Positions 54,214-63,357 of a DNA stretch of 64,000 nt are shown piece after piece. Source of the DNA: Sphingobium sp. EP60837 (GTDB lineage Bacteria; Pseudomonadota; Alphaproteobacteria; Sphingomonadales; Sphingomonadaceae). Location of the stretch: positions 930,001 through 994,000 of the forward strand of contig NZ_CP015986.1 of the NCBI RefSeq assembly GCF_001658005.1. Reading direction: 5' to 3'. The notes under the pieces are model-generated. The model saw only the letters and a program-made list of their open reading frames with translations, ran no database searches and had not been told where the DNA came from. The position numbers were made by a program, and so were the translations under genes. Numbering within the stretch: position 1 is the stretch's first letter; each line of letters opens with the position of its first letter.

Positions 54214-55188
54214 TCAAGCGGCCGCTCGTGCAGCGAGGCGGGCGTCGATCGCATCCCAGATCATGCCGCCCGTGTCGGTGCCATTGAAGGCGTCGATCGA
54301 GACGATGCCGGTGGGCGAAGTCACGTTGATCTCCGTCAGCCATTCACCGCCGATCACGTCGATGCCTACGAACAGCAGGCCACGGCGCTTGAGTTCCGGG
54401 CCCATGGCGGCGCAGATTTCCAGTTCGCGATCCGTGAGTTCGGTCTTCGCCGCCGACCCGCCGACTGCCAAGTTCGATCGAATCTCACCCGCGCCGGGGA
54501 TACGGTTGATCGCGCCCGCGATTTCGCCATCGACAAGGACGATGCGCTTGTCGCCCTGCGCGACGCCGGGAATGAAGGCCTGGACCATGAAAGGTTCGAC
54601 CCATGACGCGTTGAACAGTTCCACCAGCGCGGAGAGGTTCGCGCCGGACTGGCCGACATGGAAGACGGCGTTGCCTGCGTTGCCATAAAGCGGCTTCACG
54701 ACGACTTCGCCATGTTCGGCAAGGAAGCTTTTCACCTCGGCAAGGTCGCGGGTGATCATGGTGGGCGGCATGAAGCGCGCATAGTCTAGAACGAACAGCT
54801 TTTCGGGCGCGTTGCGGACTGAGCCGGGGTCATTCACCACCAGCGTTTCGGCCTGCACTCGTTCGAGCAGATGGGTGGCGGTAATATAGCTGAGGTCGAA
54901 GGGCGGGTCCTGGCGCATCAGCACGACATCGACGTCGCGACCAAGGTCGAGCAGTTCGGTTTCCCCGAAGGCGAAATGGTCGCCCTCCACCTTCTGCACC
55001 TTCACCGGCCGCGCCTTCGCCAGCACGCGGCCGTCGCGATAGGTAAGGTCGGGCGCGAGATAATGGTAGAGCCGATGCCCCCTCGCCTGCCCCGCCAGCA
55101 TGATGTGGAAGGTCGAATCGCCCTTGATGTTGATCCCTTCCATCGGGTCCATCTGCACGGCCACGGTCAGAGGGTTGAGTTGGGTCAT
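54214..55188 (-). CDS. gshB: Glutathione synthase
   Basis: A 324-residue ATP-grasp enzyme joining gamma-glutamylcysteine and glycine. Conserved parts are VAVQMDPMEGINIKGDSTFH, VVLMRQDPPFDLSYITATHL, GEVVVKPLYGNAGNAVFHVG, FIPGVAQGDKRIVLVDGEIA and WLTEINVTSPTGIVSIDAFN. The ATG at 55188 has AAGGAAG 8 nt upstream. It follows yraN on the same strand with a repeat pair in the gap, part of the common rsmI-yraN-gshB order. Confidence 0.97.
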   Translation of the reverse strand: MTQLNPLTVAVQMDPMEGINIKGDSTFHIMLAGQARGHRLYHYLAPDLTYRDGRVLAKARPVKVQKVEGDHFAFGETELLDLGRDVDVVLMRQDPPFDLSYITATHLLERVQAETLVVNDPGSVRNAPEKLFVLDYARFMPPTMITRDLAEVKSFLAEHGEVVVKPLYGNAGNAVFHVGQSGANLSALVELFNASWVEPFMVQAFIPGVAQGDKRIVLVDGEIAGAINRIPGAGEIRSNLAVGGSAAKTELTDRELEICAAMGPELKRRGLLFVGIDVIGGEWLTEINVTSPTGIVSIDAFNGTDTGGMIWDAIDARLAARAAA

Positions 55189-55209
55189 CCGATACGCTTC
55201 CTTCCAAAT

Positions 55210-55322
55210 CCGTTCGTGCTGAGTAGGACCGAGCCTGTCGAAGTCCAGTATCGAAGCACTGCCATGCACTCACCCGTCGATACGACCCTTCGACAAGCTC
55301 AGGGTCCGCTCAGGGCGAACGG
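55210..55322. repeat. Palindromic repeat family A, inverted pair (R8)
   Basis: CCGTTCGTGCTGAGTAGGAC followed by CGAGCCTGTCGAAG faces CCTTCGACAAGCTCAGGGTC followed by CGCTCAGGGCGAACGG. This is the largest paired copy, in the 143-base gap between yraN and gshB. Confidence 0.8.
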
Positions 55323-55331
55323 AGGTTTGAG

Positions 55332-55684
55332 TTACCCCCCATGCCAGACATTCGCCAGATGGCGCGGCGGGCGGCCCGGTGCAAGGAGGATCACGTCGAT
55401 CCGCATGTCGTCACCGGGCTTGGCAAGGTCATAGAAGAGCATTTCGGCCGCCGCGGCGACGCGCGAAGGCGGCGTTCGTCGATGGCGAGGTCGAGATCGG
55501 TGCCGGTCGCGCGGGCCTTGACCTCCACGAAGGCGAGCATGGAGCCGCGCCGGGCGACGAGGTCCACTTCGCCCGCAGGCGTGCGCAGGCGGCGGCCGAC
55601 GATCTGCCAGCCCTTTAGCCGCAGCCACCAGCCCGCAAGGCGCTCCGCTTGGCGTCCGCGCTTTTCCGCCTGCTGACGCTTCAC
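55332..55684 (-). pseudogene. yraN: YraN (UPF0102) family nuclease-like protein, frameshifted
   Basis: The 5' part (GTG at 55684) encodes [20 protein letters not shown] and the UPF0102 core [20 protein letters not shown], up to LAIDERRL. The 3' part of the same family protein ([20 protein letters not shown], then [10 protein letters not shown] to NVWHGG) continues in another frame. One extra base (C or G) at about 55461-55465 would restore a 117-residue protein of normal length. As read, translation ends early in the wrong frame after 97 residues. It overlaps the rsmI stop (GTGA). No slippery sequence suggests programmed frameshifting, so a sequencing error or recent mutation is likely. Confidence 0.88.
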
Positions 55685-56523
55685 CCCTTGAGCTCCATGG
55701 CGCGGGTGTAAAGGGCGCGGCGGTCGAGGCCGAGCTTCTTCGCAACTTCGCCGGCGGCCTTGGAGACGGGCAGGCGCTCCATGGCTTCGATTAGGGCAGC
55801 GTCGGCGTCTTCGGCGCTGGCCCGGGGCGCTTCGCCGGGCGGGCCGACTATGACGACGATCTCACCTTTGGGGGGTGCGTCGGCATAGCGGGCGGAGAGT
55901 TCCGACAGGGTTCCGGTCTGCGTTTCCTCGAACGCCTTGCTGATCTCTCGCGATACGGCGGCTTCGCGATCGCCCAACCCTTCAGCCATGGCGGCAAGGC
56001 TTTCGGAAAGGCGCGGGCCGCTTTCGTAGAAGATGAGCGTTGCGCGCAGGGCGGCGACTTCGGCGAAGGTGTCGGCGCGCGCCTTCTGCTTGGCAGGCGG
56101 GAAGCCCATGAAGAGGAAGCGGTCGGTGGGAAGACCTGAAAGCGTGAGCGCGGCGATGGCGGCGCTGGGGCCGGGAAGCGTTATGATCCTGCGCCCGGCG
56201 GCGCGGGCGTCACGGACCAGCTTGTAGCCCGGATCTGATATGAGCGGCGTTCCGGCGTCGGAGAGAAGCGCGACCGATTCGCTCGCCATCCGCTCGATCA
56301 GGCGCAGGCGGACCCCTTCCGCGCTATGGTCGTGATAGGGGACCATCGGTCGATCCGAGCCCGCGTGGCGCAACAGACGTGCGCTGACCCGTGTATCTTC
56401 CACGGCAACCACATCGGCAAGGCGCAGGACTTCCGCCGCGCGAGGGCTAAGGTCTCCAAGGTTGCCGATCGGCCCCGCAACGATGTAAAGCCCGGGTTCC
56501 AGCCCAGAAGATTGAGTTTCCAT
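55681..56523 (-). CDS. rsmI: 16S rRNA (cytidine(1402)-2'-O)-methyltransferase
   Basis: A 280-residue SAM-dependent methyltransferase of the tetrapyrrole methylase fold. Seen are [80 protein letters not shown] and [18 protein letters not shown]. The ATG at 56523 is only 11 nt from the divergent LpoA-like gene. It precedes yraN with a 4-nt overlap. Confidence 0.96.
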   Translation of the reverse strand: METQSSGLEPGLYIVAGPIGNLGDLSPRAAEVLRLADVVAVEDTRVSARLLRHAGSDRPMVPYHDHSAEGVRLRLIERMASESVALLSDAGTPLISDPGYKLVRDARAAGRRIITLPGPSAAIAALTLSGLPTDRFLFMGFPPAKQKARADTFAEVAALRATLIFYESGPRLSESLAAMAEGLGDREAAVSREISKAFEETQTGTLSELSARYADAPPKGEIVVIVGPPGEAPRASAEDADAALIEAMERLPVSKAAGEVAKKLGLDRRALYTRAMELKG

Positions 56524-56534
56524 AAGGACGCCAG

Positions 56535-57734
56535 ATGACAGAGACGGATGCCCTCCGGCAAGCGGACATGTTCGCGGCCCTGAAACGCGGTGCACGCATT
56601 TTGTTCGCGGCGACCGCGTTGCTGGCCGCAGCCTGTCAAACGGTCGTGCCGCGCGGCCCCAGACCGGCACCCGGCGAACCTGTGCCCAGCAGCCCCGACG
56701 TAACCCAAGGGCTGCCCACCGACTCGATGCGGCATCGCGTCGCGCTGCTGGTGCCGCTAAGCGGGCCCAATGCAGGCGTCGGCCAATCGATCGCAAATGC
56801 GACGACGCTGGCGCTGCTGGACACCAGGGCGGACCGGGTGCGCATCACCACCTATGACACAGGGCTCGGCGCGGCGGCTGCGGTCAACAAGGCGCTGGCC
56901 GAGGGCAATCGTTTGATCCTGGGTCCACTTCTGGCGGAGGATGCGCGGATCATCGGCCCTATCGCATCGCGCGCGAATGTGCCGGTGATCAGCTTTTCCA
57001 ATGATGTGAGCGTCGCCGGGAACGGCGTTTATATCATGGGCTACAATCCCAACCAGTCGATCGAGCGGGTCGTGGAGTTCGCGCGGGGAAAGGGTCTGTC
57101 GAAATTCGGCGCCCTGGTGCCCAAGGGCGTCTATGGCGAGCGGTCCGGCACGGCGCTGCTGCGCGCGGTGGAGCAGACGGGCGGCACGGTGGTGTCGATG
57201 CAGACCTTCGACAGGTCGGCGGCGTCGATAACGGCGGCGGTGAAGAAGCTGCAGGCATCGTCCAGCTATGACGCGCTACTGATCGCGGATAGCGGCCGCG
57301 TAGCGTTGCAGATCGCGCCGATCGTGCGGAAAAATGGCGGTGCGGGTGCGCGGCTGTTGGGAACAGAACTATGGAATACCGACAATAGCCTCGCGGCGAG
57401 CCCGGTGCTGCGCGGCGCGTGGTTCGCCAGCGTGTCGGACGGGCTCTATGGCCAACTCGCGGGCAAATATCGCGCGCGCTACGGCAGCTCGCCTTTCCGA
57501 CTGTCGGCGCTTGGCTATGACGCGGTGCTGCTGACAGTGCGAATCGCACGCGATTGGAAGCCTGGCACGACGTTCCCGGCGGCGAGGCTGCGCGATCCGG
57601 GCGGCTTCTCGGGGATCGACGGCGCGTTCCGGTTCGGGCGCAGTGGCGTGGCCGAACGGGCGCTGGAGGTGTCGGAGGTTGGCGCTGGGACCTATACGGT
57701 CGTGGCGGCGGCGCCCAAGGCATTTAGCGAGTAG
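56535..57734 (+). CDS. LpoA-like penicillin-binding protein activator lipoprotein
   Basis: A 399-residue lipoprotein: a lipobox at LLAAAC (Cys34), then a periplasmic type-I solute-binding fold (about 65-395: HRVALLVPLSGPNAGVGQSI, NRLILGPLLAEDARIIGPIA, NVPVISFSNDVSVAGNGVYI and FGALVPKGVYGERSGTALLR). This fold is shared by LpoA/YraM, which stimulates the peptidoglycan synthase PBP1a, and its place next to rsmI-yraN matches the LpoA locus of other proteobacteria. The N-terminal TPR half of E. coli LpoA is missing, as in many short homologues. The ATG at 56535 has AAGGA 6 nt upstream. Confidence 0.87.
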   Translation: MTETDALRQADMFAALKRGARILFAATALLAAACQTVVPRGPRPAPGEPVPSSPDVTQGLPTDSMRHRVALLVPLSGPNAGVGQSIANATTLALLDTRADRVRITTYDTGLGAAAAVNKALAEGNRLILGPLLAEDARIIGPIASRANVPVISFSNDVSVAGNGVYIMGYNPNQSIERVVEFARGKGLSKFGALVPKGVYGERSGTALLRAVEQTGGTVVSMQTFDRSAASITAAVKKLQASSSYDALLIADSGRVALQIAPIVRKNGGAGARLLGTELWNTDNSLAASPVLRGAWFASVSDGLYGQLAGKYRARYGSSPFRLSALGYDAVLLTVRIARDWKPGTTFPAARLRDPGGFSGIDGAFRFGRSGVAERALEVSEVGAGTYTVVAAAPKAFSE

Positions 57735-57745
57735 GAACTCTTTCT

Positions 57746-57823
57746 CCGCTCGGACGGAGCCTGTCGAGGCCCCCCTTTCTTTTGGGAAAAGTGGCGCACT
57801 TCGACAGGCTCAGGACGAACGAG
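57746..57823. repeat. Palindromic repeat family A, inverted pair (R9)
   Basis: CCGCTCGGACGGAGCCTGTC followed by GAGGCCC faces GCACTTCGACAGGCTCAGGA followed by CGAACGAG. It lies between the convergent LpoA-like and ABC ATPase genes. Confidence 0.75.
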
Positions 57824-57829
57824 ATAGTG

Positions 57830-58609
57830 CTAGTCCTTGATCCGTCCCGTCGGCAGGATCAGGGGCAAGTCGCGATCCGGTTCGATGCAAGCGGAAATGC
57901 CATAAACCTCGGCGAGGCTTTGCTCGGTCAACACCTCCAGCGGCGCGCCATCGGCCACGAGCTTGCCCTTGTCCATCAGCAGCAGGCGGTCGCAATACCG
58001 TGCGGCCATCCCGAGATCATGGAGCACCGTGACGACCAGGGATCCCGCGCTTGCTTCAGCCTTCAACAGGTCCATGACATCGATCTGATGCCCCGGATCG
58101 AGCGCGGCGAGCGGTTCATCGGCGATCAGGCCGGGCGCACCGACCGCGAGCGCGCGGGCAAGGAGGACGCGAGCGCGTTCGCCGCCTGACAATTCGGTGG
58201 CCACACGGCCTTTCAAATGAAGGACGTCGGCGCGGGCGAGAGCGGCATCGACCAACGCTTCGTCGTGGGGAGACAGGCGGGAGAGCGGCCCGAGATGAGG
58301 CATGCGGCCTAGCGCGACCAGCCTTTCCACCAGCAACGGCCAGTGCAGCGTCTGTCCCTGCGGCAGATAGGCAATGCGGCGGGCGATCTCCTGGCGCGAG
58401 AGGCGCGCCGCGGGGCTGCCATCAATCTCGATTTCGCCGCCGACGAGCTTCGTCAGGCCGAGCAGGGCGCGAATCAGCGTCGATTTGCCCGCGCCATTGG
58501 GACCGATGATGCCGACCAGCTGGCCGGGCTCCAGCGCAAGGGTGACGCCATCGACTGCCGGATGGCGGCCGAGGCGGACGGAAATATCCTGCGCACGGAT
58601 CGTCACCAT
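57830..58609 (-). CDS. btuD: ABC transporter ATP-binding protein for cobalamin (BtuD/FecE type)
   Basis: A 259-residue ATPase. Walker A is GPNGAGKST (36-44), the Q-loop and signature TELSGGERARVLLARALA are present, and Walker B is LIADEPLAALDPG. It belongs to the iron/cobalamin import class. It overlaps the permease stop by 7 nt. A cobalamin rather than iron substrate is inferred from the neighbouring riboswitch-controlled receptor. Confidence 0.88.
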   Translation of the reverse strand: MVTIRAQDISVRLGRHPAVDGVTLALEPGQLVGIIGPNGAGKSTLIRALLGLTKLVGGEIEIDGSPAARLSRQEIARRIAYLPQGQTLHWPLLVERLVALGRMPHLGPLSRLSPHDEALVDAALARADVLHLKGRVATELSGGERARVLLARALAVGAPGLIADEPLAALDPGHQIDVMDLLKAEASAGSLVVTVLHDLGMAARYCDRLLLMDKGKLVADGAPLEVLTEQSLAEVYGISACIEPDRDLPLILPTGRIKD

Positions 58610-59598
58610 AGCCGCCGTTCCCGCATCAGATGGACAAGGAAGACCGGGACGCCCAGCAGCGCGGTGAGGACCCCGAGCTTGAGTTCGCTGCTGGTCGGGA
58701 TCAGGCGCACGCCGATGTCGGCCAGCGTCAGCAGCGCCGCCCCGCCCAGCAGCGACGGAAGCAGGACGGCGGAGGGCGAGCGGTCGGTTAGCGGGCGGAC
58801 GAGATGCGGGACGATGAGGCCGACAAAGCCGATCGCGCCCGACACGGCGACCGCGCCGCCGACGCCGATCGCAACGCCCAGCATGATGCGCAGGCGCGCC
58901 TTGCCTAGGTCCGCGCCAAGGGCCTGCGCCCCCTCCTCCCCCAGTGTCAGCGCGTCAAGGGTGCGACCATCGGCGATGAGCAGCGCCGCGCCGATGAGGA
59001 CACAGGGAAGCGCAATCCAGACATGGGCGTAGCTGCGATTTTCCAGGCTGCCCATCAGCCAGCTCATGATCTCCATCGCCGCGAAAGGATTGGGCGAGAG
59101 ATTGAGCGACAGGCTGATCCCCGCCCCCGTCAATGTCGCGACGGCGATGCCCGCGAGGATGAGCGTCAAGGGGCTTTCCGAAGGACCCGCGAGCAGGAAC
59201 AGTGCGGTGATCGCAATGAGGCTGGTGGTGATGGCGAGCAGCGGGAGAATGGCGGGATGCAGTTGCGCGAGGCCGAAATAGAGGGCACAGACGGCCCCCA
59301 AGGCTGCGGCGTTGGATGCGCCCAGCACCGATGGCTCCGCGAGCGGGTTGCGCAGATAGCCCTGGAGCGATGCGCCAGCGAGCCCGAGCATGGCGCCAAC
59401 GATCAGGCCGAGCAGCATGCGGGGCAGGCGCAGGTCGATGAGGATAGCGCGGGCGATCTCGTCGCCCCCTCCACCAAGGACGGCCAGGATGCGCGGGAGC
59501 GACAGCGGGACAGCGCCCAGCGTGAGCGAGCCGAGCGCGGCCACAAGCGTGAGCGCGATGAGCGCGGGCATCAGCAGCGGATGACGCCGGGCGGTCAT
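58603..59598 (-). CDS. btuC: FecCD/BtuC family ABC transporter permease
   Basis: A 331-residue inner-membrane permease with about ten hydrophobic segments. Family parts are LRLPRMLLGLIVGAMLGLAG, ASLQGYLRNPLAEPSVLGAS, GAIGFVGLIVPHLVRPLTDR and GEIPVG-region equivalent ELKLGVLTALLGVPVFL. It pairs with the ATPase gene downstream (7-nt overlap) and diverges from the binding-protein gene with a 59-base gap that must hold both promoters. Confidence 0.9.
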   Translation of the reverse strand: MTARRHPLLMPALIALTLVAALGSLTLGAVPLSLPRILAVLGGGGDEIARAILIDLRLPRMLLGLIVGAMLGLAGASLQGYLRNPLAEPSVLGASNAAALGAVCALYFGLAQLHPAILPLLAITTSLIAITALFLLAGPSESPLTLILAGIAVATLTGAGISLSLNLSPNPFAAMEIMSWLMGSLENRSYAHVWIALPCVLIGAALLIADGRTLDALTLGEEGAQALGADLGKARLRIMLGVAIGVGGAVAVSGAIGFVGLIVPHLVRPLTDRSPSAVLLPSLLGGAALLTLADIGVRLIPTSSELKLGVLTALLGVPVFLVHLMRERRLW

Positions 59599-59657
59599 GG
59601 CTTGCGTCCTTGCAGGTGCTTGGTAGAGCTTCGCGACACCGTGGGGGACGCGACAGG

Positions 59658-60467
59658 ATGCGAGGCAGGACTATCATCGCGGCGCTCTGTGTGCTGGGGC
59701 TGACGGGTGCGGCCGCCCCTGCTCCCAAGCGGATCGTGTCGCTCAACACCTGCGCGGATCAATATGTGCTGGCGCTTGCCGATCCCCGGCAGATCGTCGC
59801 CCTCAGCCCCTATGGCCATGATCCGGAACTGTCGGCAGCGGTGGCGAAGGCGCGCCGGTTTCGCACGCTCCGCCGCCCCGCCGAGGAGGTGCTGGCGATG
59901 CGGCCCGATCTTTTGATCGGCCTTCCCGATGGTGCGGGAAGCGTGGTCGGCGCCCCGCCGGGCCAGTGGCGAACGCTGGGGCTGGCCAGTGCGGACAGTC
60001 TGGTCACGATCCGGGCCCAAATTCGTGAGGTCGCCGCGGCGGTCGGACATCGCGAGCGCGGGGAGGCGCTGATCCGGCGCATGGATCGCGATCTTGCCCC
60101 GCTGCCTCAGGCTGGACGCGGCGGGGTCGCAGCCTATTATCAGCGGCGCGGCTATATGACCGGGACGGGTACGCTGGTCGATGAACTGATCCGGCGCGCG
60201 GGGCTCGTCAATCTGGCGGGGAAGCTGGGCAAAGCCTCGCTTGCCCAGGTACCGCTGGAGGAGATGATCGCGGCAAGGCCCGATTGGCTGATCGTCGAGA
60301 GCGGCAGCGAGAATGTCGTCGATCAGGGAACGGAGATGCTGCACCATCCGGCGCTGCGTTCCATCCCCCGCATCCGCGTTCCGCAGGCGTGGACGGTGTG
60401 CGGCGGCCCCGCCTATGTGGAGGCCGCGCGCAGTATCGTGGCGCAGGTCACCGTTGCGCAGAATTGA
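59658..60467 (+). CDS. btuF: Cobalamin-binding-type periplasmic protein (BtuF-like)
   Basis: A 269-residue class III solute-binding protein: signal peptide (RGRTIIAALCVLGLTGAAAP), then RIVSLNTCADQYVLALADPR, EEVLAMRPDLLIGLPDGAGS and a C-terminal lobe with LIRRAGLVNLAGKLGKASLA. There is no lipobox Cys at the cleavage site. The ATG at 59658 has GGGGGACG upstream. It converges with the receptor gene. Confidence 0.87.
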   Translation: MRGRTIIAALCVLGLTGAAAPAPKRIVSLNTCADQYVLALADPRQIVALSPYGHDPELSAAVAKARRFRTLRRPAEEVLAMRPDLLIGLPDGAGSVVGAPPGQWRTLGLASADSLVTIRAQIREVAAAVGHRERGEALIRRMDRDLAPLPQAGRGGVAAYYQRRGYMTGTGTLVDELIRRAGLVNLAGKLGKASLAQVPLEEMIAARPDWLIVESGSENVVDQGTEMLHHPALRSIPRIRVPQAWTVCGGPAYVEAARSIVAQVTVAQN

Positions 60468-60493
60468 GGGGCTGAGGCTCACGCCAGCCCCTC
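60466..60493. terminator. Bidirectional hairpin between btuF and btuB
   Basis: GAGGGGCTG (60466-60474) and CAGCCCCTC (60485-60493) form a perfect 9-bp stem with a 10-nt loop. It begins within the btuF stop codon and fills the 36-base gap between the convergent genes. There is no clear T-run. Confidence 0.65.
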
Positions 60494-60503
60494 TCGCCAG
60501 GCT

Positions 60504-62342
60504 TTAGAAGCGGACACGCACGCCGCCAAAGGCCGAGCGGCCATAGGTGTTGTAACCATAGACCGTCGAGTATTCTTCATCGGCGAGATTGTCGATGCGG
60601 CCGTAAATCTCGAGATGTTCGTTGATCGGGAAGGATGTACGGACGCCCAGCAGAGCATAGCCGTCAAGTCGCTGCGTATTGGCAGCGTCGTTGAAGCTGT
60701 CGCCCACCATGGTCAGCGTAGCGCCCATCGACAGGCCGAAGGACCAGACATAGTCGGCCGAGACGCTCACCGCATTCTTGGCACGGCGGGGCAACAGCTT
60801 GCCTTCGTTGATGCCGCCTTCCGACCGGTCGATCGCGTCGATATAGCTGTAGGCAGCCGTGACGGTGAGCGCATCGACGGGCTTCAGCGTGACGGCGGCC
60901 TCAACACCCTTGGCCCGGGTCCGGGTCAGGTTGATATATTGACCGAAGGGCAGGATGAAGCCGTCGAAATAGAGCTGGTCGCGTGTGTCGCGGCGGAAGG
61001 CGGTGACGGAGATCATCGCGCGGCCGCCCACGACGCTATGATCGAAACCGATGTCGTAGCTCTTCGACTTTTCGGGCCGAAGGGCGGGATTGCCGTTGAA
61101 GCCATCATAAAGTTGATAGAGCGATGGCGCCTTGAAGCCTTCGCCATAGCTGGCGCGGATGTTGGTGCGGCCAGCATTGGGCGTGTAATTGGCGTTGGCG
61201 CCGAGCGTGGTCGCACCGCCGAACTGGCTGTGATCGTCGTGGCGCACGCCGCCGGTGAGCGAGAGGCCGGTGAAGGGCTTCACGACGGCGAGGGCATAGA
61301 CGCTGTCGATATTCGCCTTGGCGCCGCCGCTGCCGAAGCCGTAGAAATCATAATCCGGCCGCTCATGCTCATAGCCGAAGACCAGCTTGGCCTGATCAAT
61401 GGGCTGATAGACGCCCTCATATTCGAAGCGAAGGTTGGTGCCCGAATAGCCATAATCCCCGAAGGGCGAGAAATAGTCGCGATCGTTACGAAGCCAGGTG
61501 ACGGCGCCCCGCTGGGTCAGCTTGCCGTCGAACAGGGCGAGGTTGATGCCCGCATAGCCGACATATTGGTTCAGCTTGCTGCTGTCCGTCGACTCCATCG
61601 GCGCGCCGAAGAAGATGTCGGTGTCGAGATCGGCGTGGATATAATAGCCGCGCAAATCGAGGCTGAGATTGTTGGTGAAGGCGAGCTTCAGCTTGGCGTG
61701 GGTGGCGATATTCTCATAGCCGTCCTTTTCCGTGCCGCCCTGGGCGGCGGAAATGCCGTCAGTGCGAAAATAAGCGACGCCCACGCCGCCCGACGCGATG
61801 CCGCTGCTGCCGGACACATCGGCTTTGGCGTTCAGCGTGTCGGCATAGCCATAGTCGATCGAGGCGCTGCCGCCGAAGCCTTCGGCAGGCTCGCCGGTCA
61901 TGATGTTGACGACACCGCCAATCGCCTGGCTGCCATAGACGACCGAGTTGGAGCCGCGCAGTATCTCGACTCGGCGGATGTTGCCGGTCAGGAGATTGCC
62001 GAAGTCATAGAGATCGCCGATGCCGCTGGGGTCGTTGACCTTGACGCCGTCGAGCAGCACCAGCGTTTGCGTCGTTTCCGCGCCGCGGATCGAGATACCC
62101 GTAACCCCGCCCACCACATCAGCACGGTTGAACCGTACGCCCGGCGTCGTGATCAGCAGGTCGGCGATGCTGACCGACTGGCGCGTTTCGATGGTCTGTG
62201 CGTCGATTACGGTGACGGCCTGGCCGACTTCATCGCGAGGCTGCTCGATGCCGAGCGCGGTGACGATGATCTCGTCATTATCCCCTGCGAGCGCGGGGGT
62301 GGCGGCGAGAAGCGCCAGCAGTGAAATTCCGGTCTTGAACAT
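60504..62342 (-). CDS. btuB: TonB-dependent vitamin B12 receptor (BtuB-like)
   Basis: A 612-residue outer-membrane receptor. A signal peptide (about 1-19) is followed by a TonB-box-like DEIIVTALG, the plug (SIADLLITTPGVRFNRADVV, GISIRGAETTQTLVLLDGVK and VEILRGSNSVVYGSQAIGGV) and a beta-barrel ending in aromatic Phe (GGVRVRF). A cobalamin riboswitch in the 5' leader identifies the substrate class strongly. The TonB-like protein at 993-1745 could supply energy. Confidence 0.93.
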   Translation of the reverse strand: MFKTGISLLALLAATPALAGDNDEIIVTALGIEQPRDEVGQAVTVIDAQTIETRQSVSIADLLITTPGVRFNRADVVGGVTGISIRGAETTQTLVLLDGVKVNDPSGIGDLYDFGNLLTGNIRRVEILRGSNSVVYGSQAIGGVVNIMTGEPAEGFGGSASIDYGYADTLNAKADVSGSSGIASGGVGVAYFRTDGISAAQGGTEKDGYENIATHAKLKLAFTNNLSLDLRGYYIHADLDTDIFFGAPMESTDSSKLNQYVGYAGINLALFDGKLTQRGAVTWLRNDRDYFSPFGDYGYSGTNLRFEYEGVYQPIDQAKLVFGYEHERPDYDFYGFGSGGAKANIDSVYALAVVKPFTGLSLTGGVRHDDHSQFGGATTLGANANYTPNAGRTNIRASYGEGFKAPSLYQLYDGFNGNPALRPEKSKSYDIGFDHSVVGGRAMISVTAFRRDTRDQLYFDGFILPFGQYINLTRTRAKGVEAAVTLKPVDALTVTAAYSYIDAIDRSEGGINEGKLLPRRAKNAVSVSADYVWSFGLSMGATLTMVGDSFNDAANTQRLDGYALLGVRTSFPINEHLEIYGRIDNLADEEYSTVYGYNTYGRSAFGGVRVRF

Positions 62343-62514
62343 GTTCGTCTTCCCTGAGCGTCAGGCGACTCTTGGGCGAGGGTCTCCGCGCAAACGGCCG
62401 GACACGCGGTAAGGACAGACGCCAGCGCCCCGCCCCGCGCACCGATGCGGCCCCCGCCGCTTCGCGTCGCTCAGACGGAAAACACCGTGCCCGGACCTAT
62501 CCCTGGATCCTGGA

Positions 62515-62740
62515 CAAGAGCGACCATGCGCTGGCAGGTCTCCTGGCTCGCGGGTCAAGGCAGCGATGCACGGCCTTCCCGGGCCGTCTGGCCCAGTGGC
62601 TGGCCCCCATCGCCTCCCCTTTGAAGACGGCGGGTTCCACAGTGCATCGCGCTCGCCGCTTACAGTTGCAGGGACAGCCGCGGAATTGGATAGCCACGCT
62701 ATCCGCACCGCATTCCCTTTCAAGCCCAATGGGCACCGGC
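62515..62740 (-). ncRNA. Cobalamin riboswitch in the btuB leader
   Basis: On the minus strand the leader contains GGGAATGCGGTG (62706-62717), then CGGCTGTCCCTGCAACTGTA, CACTG, CCCGGGAAGGC and the B12 box AGCCAGGAGACCTGCC (62533-62548), in the order of the conserved cobalamin riboswitch core. When bound by B12 it should shut off btuB. A possible outer helix pairs GTGCCC near 62731-62736 with GGGCAC near 62487-62492, so the element may extend to about 62485. The exact edges and the switching mechanism are not resolved. Confidence 0.95.
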
Positions 62741-62820
62741 GCGATCTTCTTATGTCAGCGGTTGCCCGCTCACGCGCCGCGCCATAGGGGAAAGCAGAGG
62801 TTCTGCCAAGGAGTGGATCG

Positions 62821-63357
62821 ATGCGATTGCTGGGCGCGGTGCTAGCCGGTGGGCGATCCAGCCGGTTCGGGAGCGACAAGGCGCTGGCCGTGATGCCGGA
62901 CGGGCGCATCCTGCTGGAGCATGCGATGGCGGCGATTGCGCCGCATGTGGAGGCGGTGGTGGTTTGCGGCCGGGCGATGGAGGGGGTGACGGGCCTACCC
63001 GATCGGCCTGCCCCAGACATGGGGCCGCTGGGCGGGCTGAACGCGGCGCTGCATCATGCGGCAGGCCAGGGCTTTGACGGGGTGCTAACGATCGGGTGCG
63101 ACATGCCGGTCTATCCGGCCGCGCTGGCGGAGGCGCTGACCGCAGATGGCGCGGCGGTGCTGAAGGGGCAGCAACTTGCCGGGTTCTGGCCCGCTTCGCT
63201 GGCGGGAGAGCTGGACGCGCACCTGGCCGAAGAGAATAACCGCTCCATCTATGGGTGGCTGGAGCGGATCGGCGCGCAGATCGTGGACCGGGCGGATATC
63301 GTGCTGCCCAATATCAACCGGCCGGAAGATCTTGATGGTTTGCGCTATCAGGACTGA
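62821..63357 (+). CDS. mobA: Molybdenum cofactor guanylyltransferase
   Basis: A 178-residue nucleotidyltransferase adding GMP to molybdopterin. Seen are GAVLAGGRSSRFGSDKAL (5-22), DMGPLGGLNAALHHA, IGCDMPVYPAALAEAL and PNINRPEDL. It starts 80 nt from the riboswitch 5' edge on the opposite strand. cobA, on the other strand, converges on it. Confidence 0.94.
   Translation: MRLLGAVLAGGRSSRFGSDKALAVMPDGRILLEHAMAAIAPHVEAVVVCGRAMEGVTGLPDRPAPDMGPLGGLNAALHHAAGQGFDGVLTIGCDMPVYPAALAEALTADGAAVLKGQQLAGFWPASLAGELDAHLAEENNRSIYGWLERIGAQIVDRADIVLPNINRPEDLDGLRYQD

Noticed and set aside
60615..62324. 569-codon open frame antisense to btuB
   Set aside because: Composition is repetitive (Asp/Ala/Val/His) with no family resemblance; the minus strand encodes a full TonB-dependent receptor with a riboswitch.
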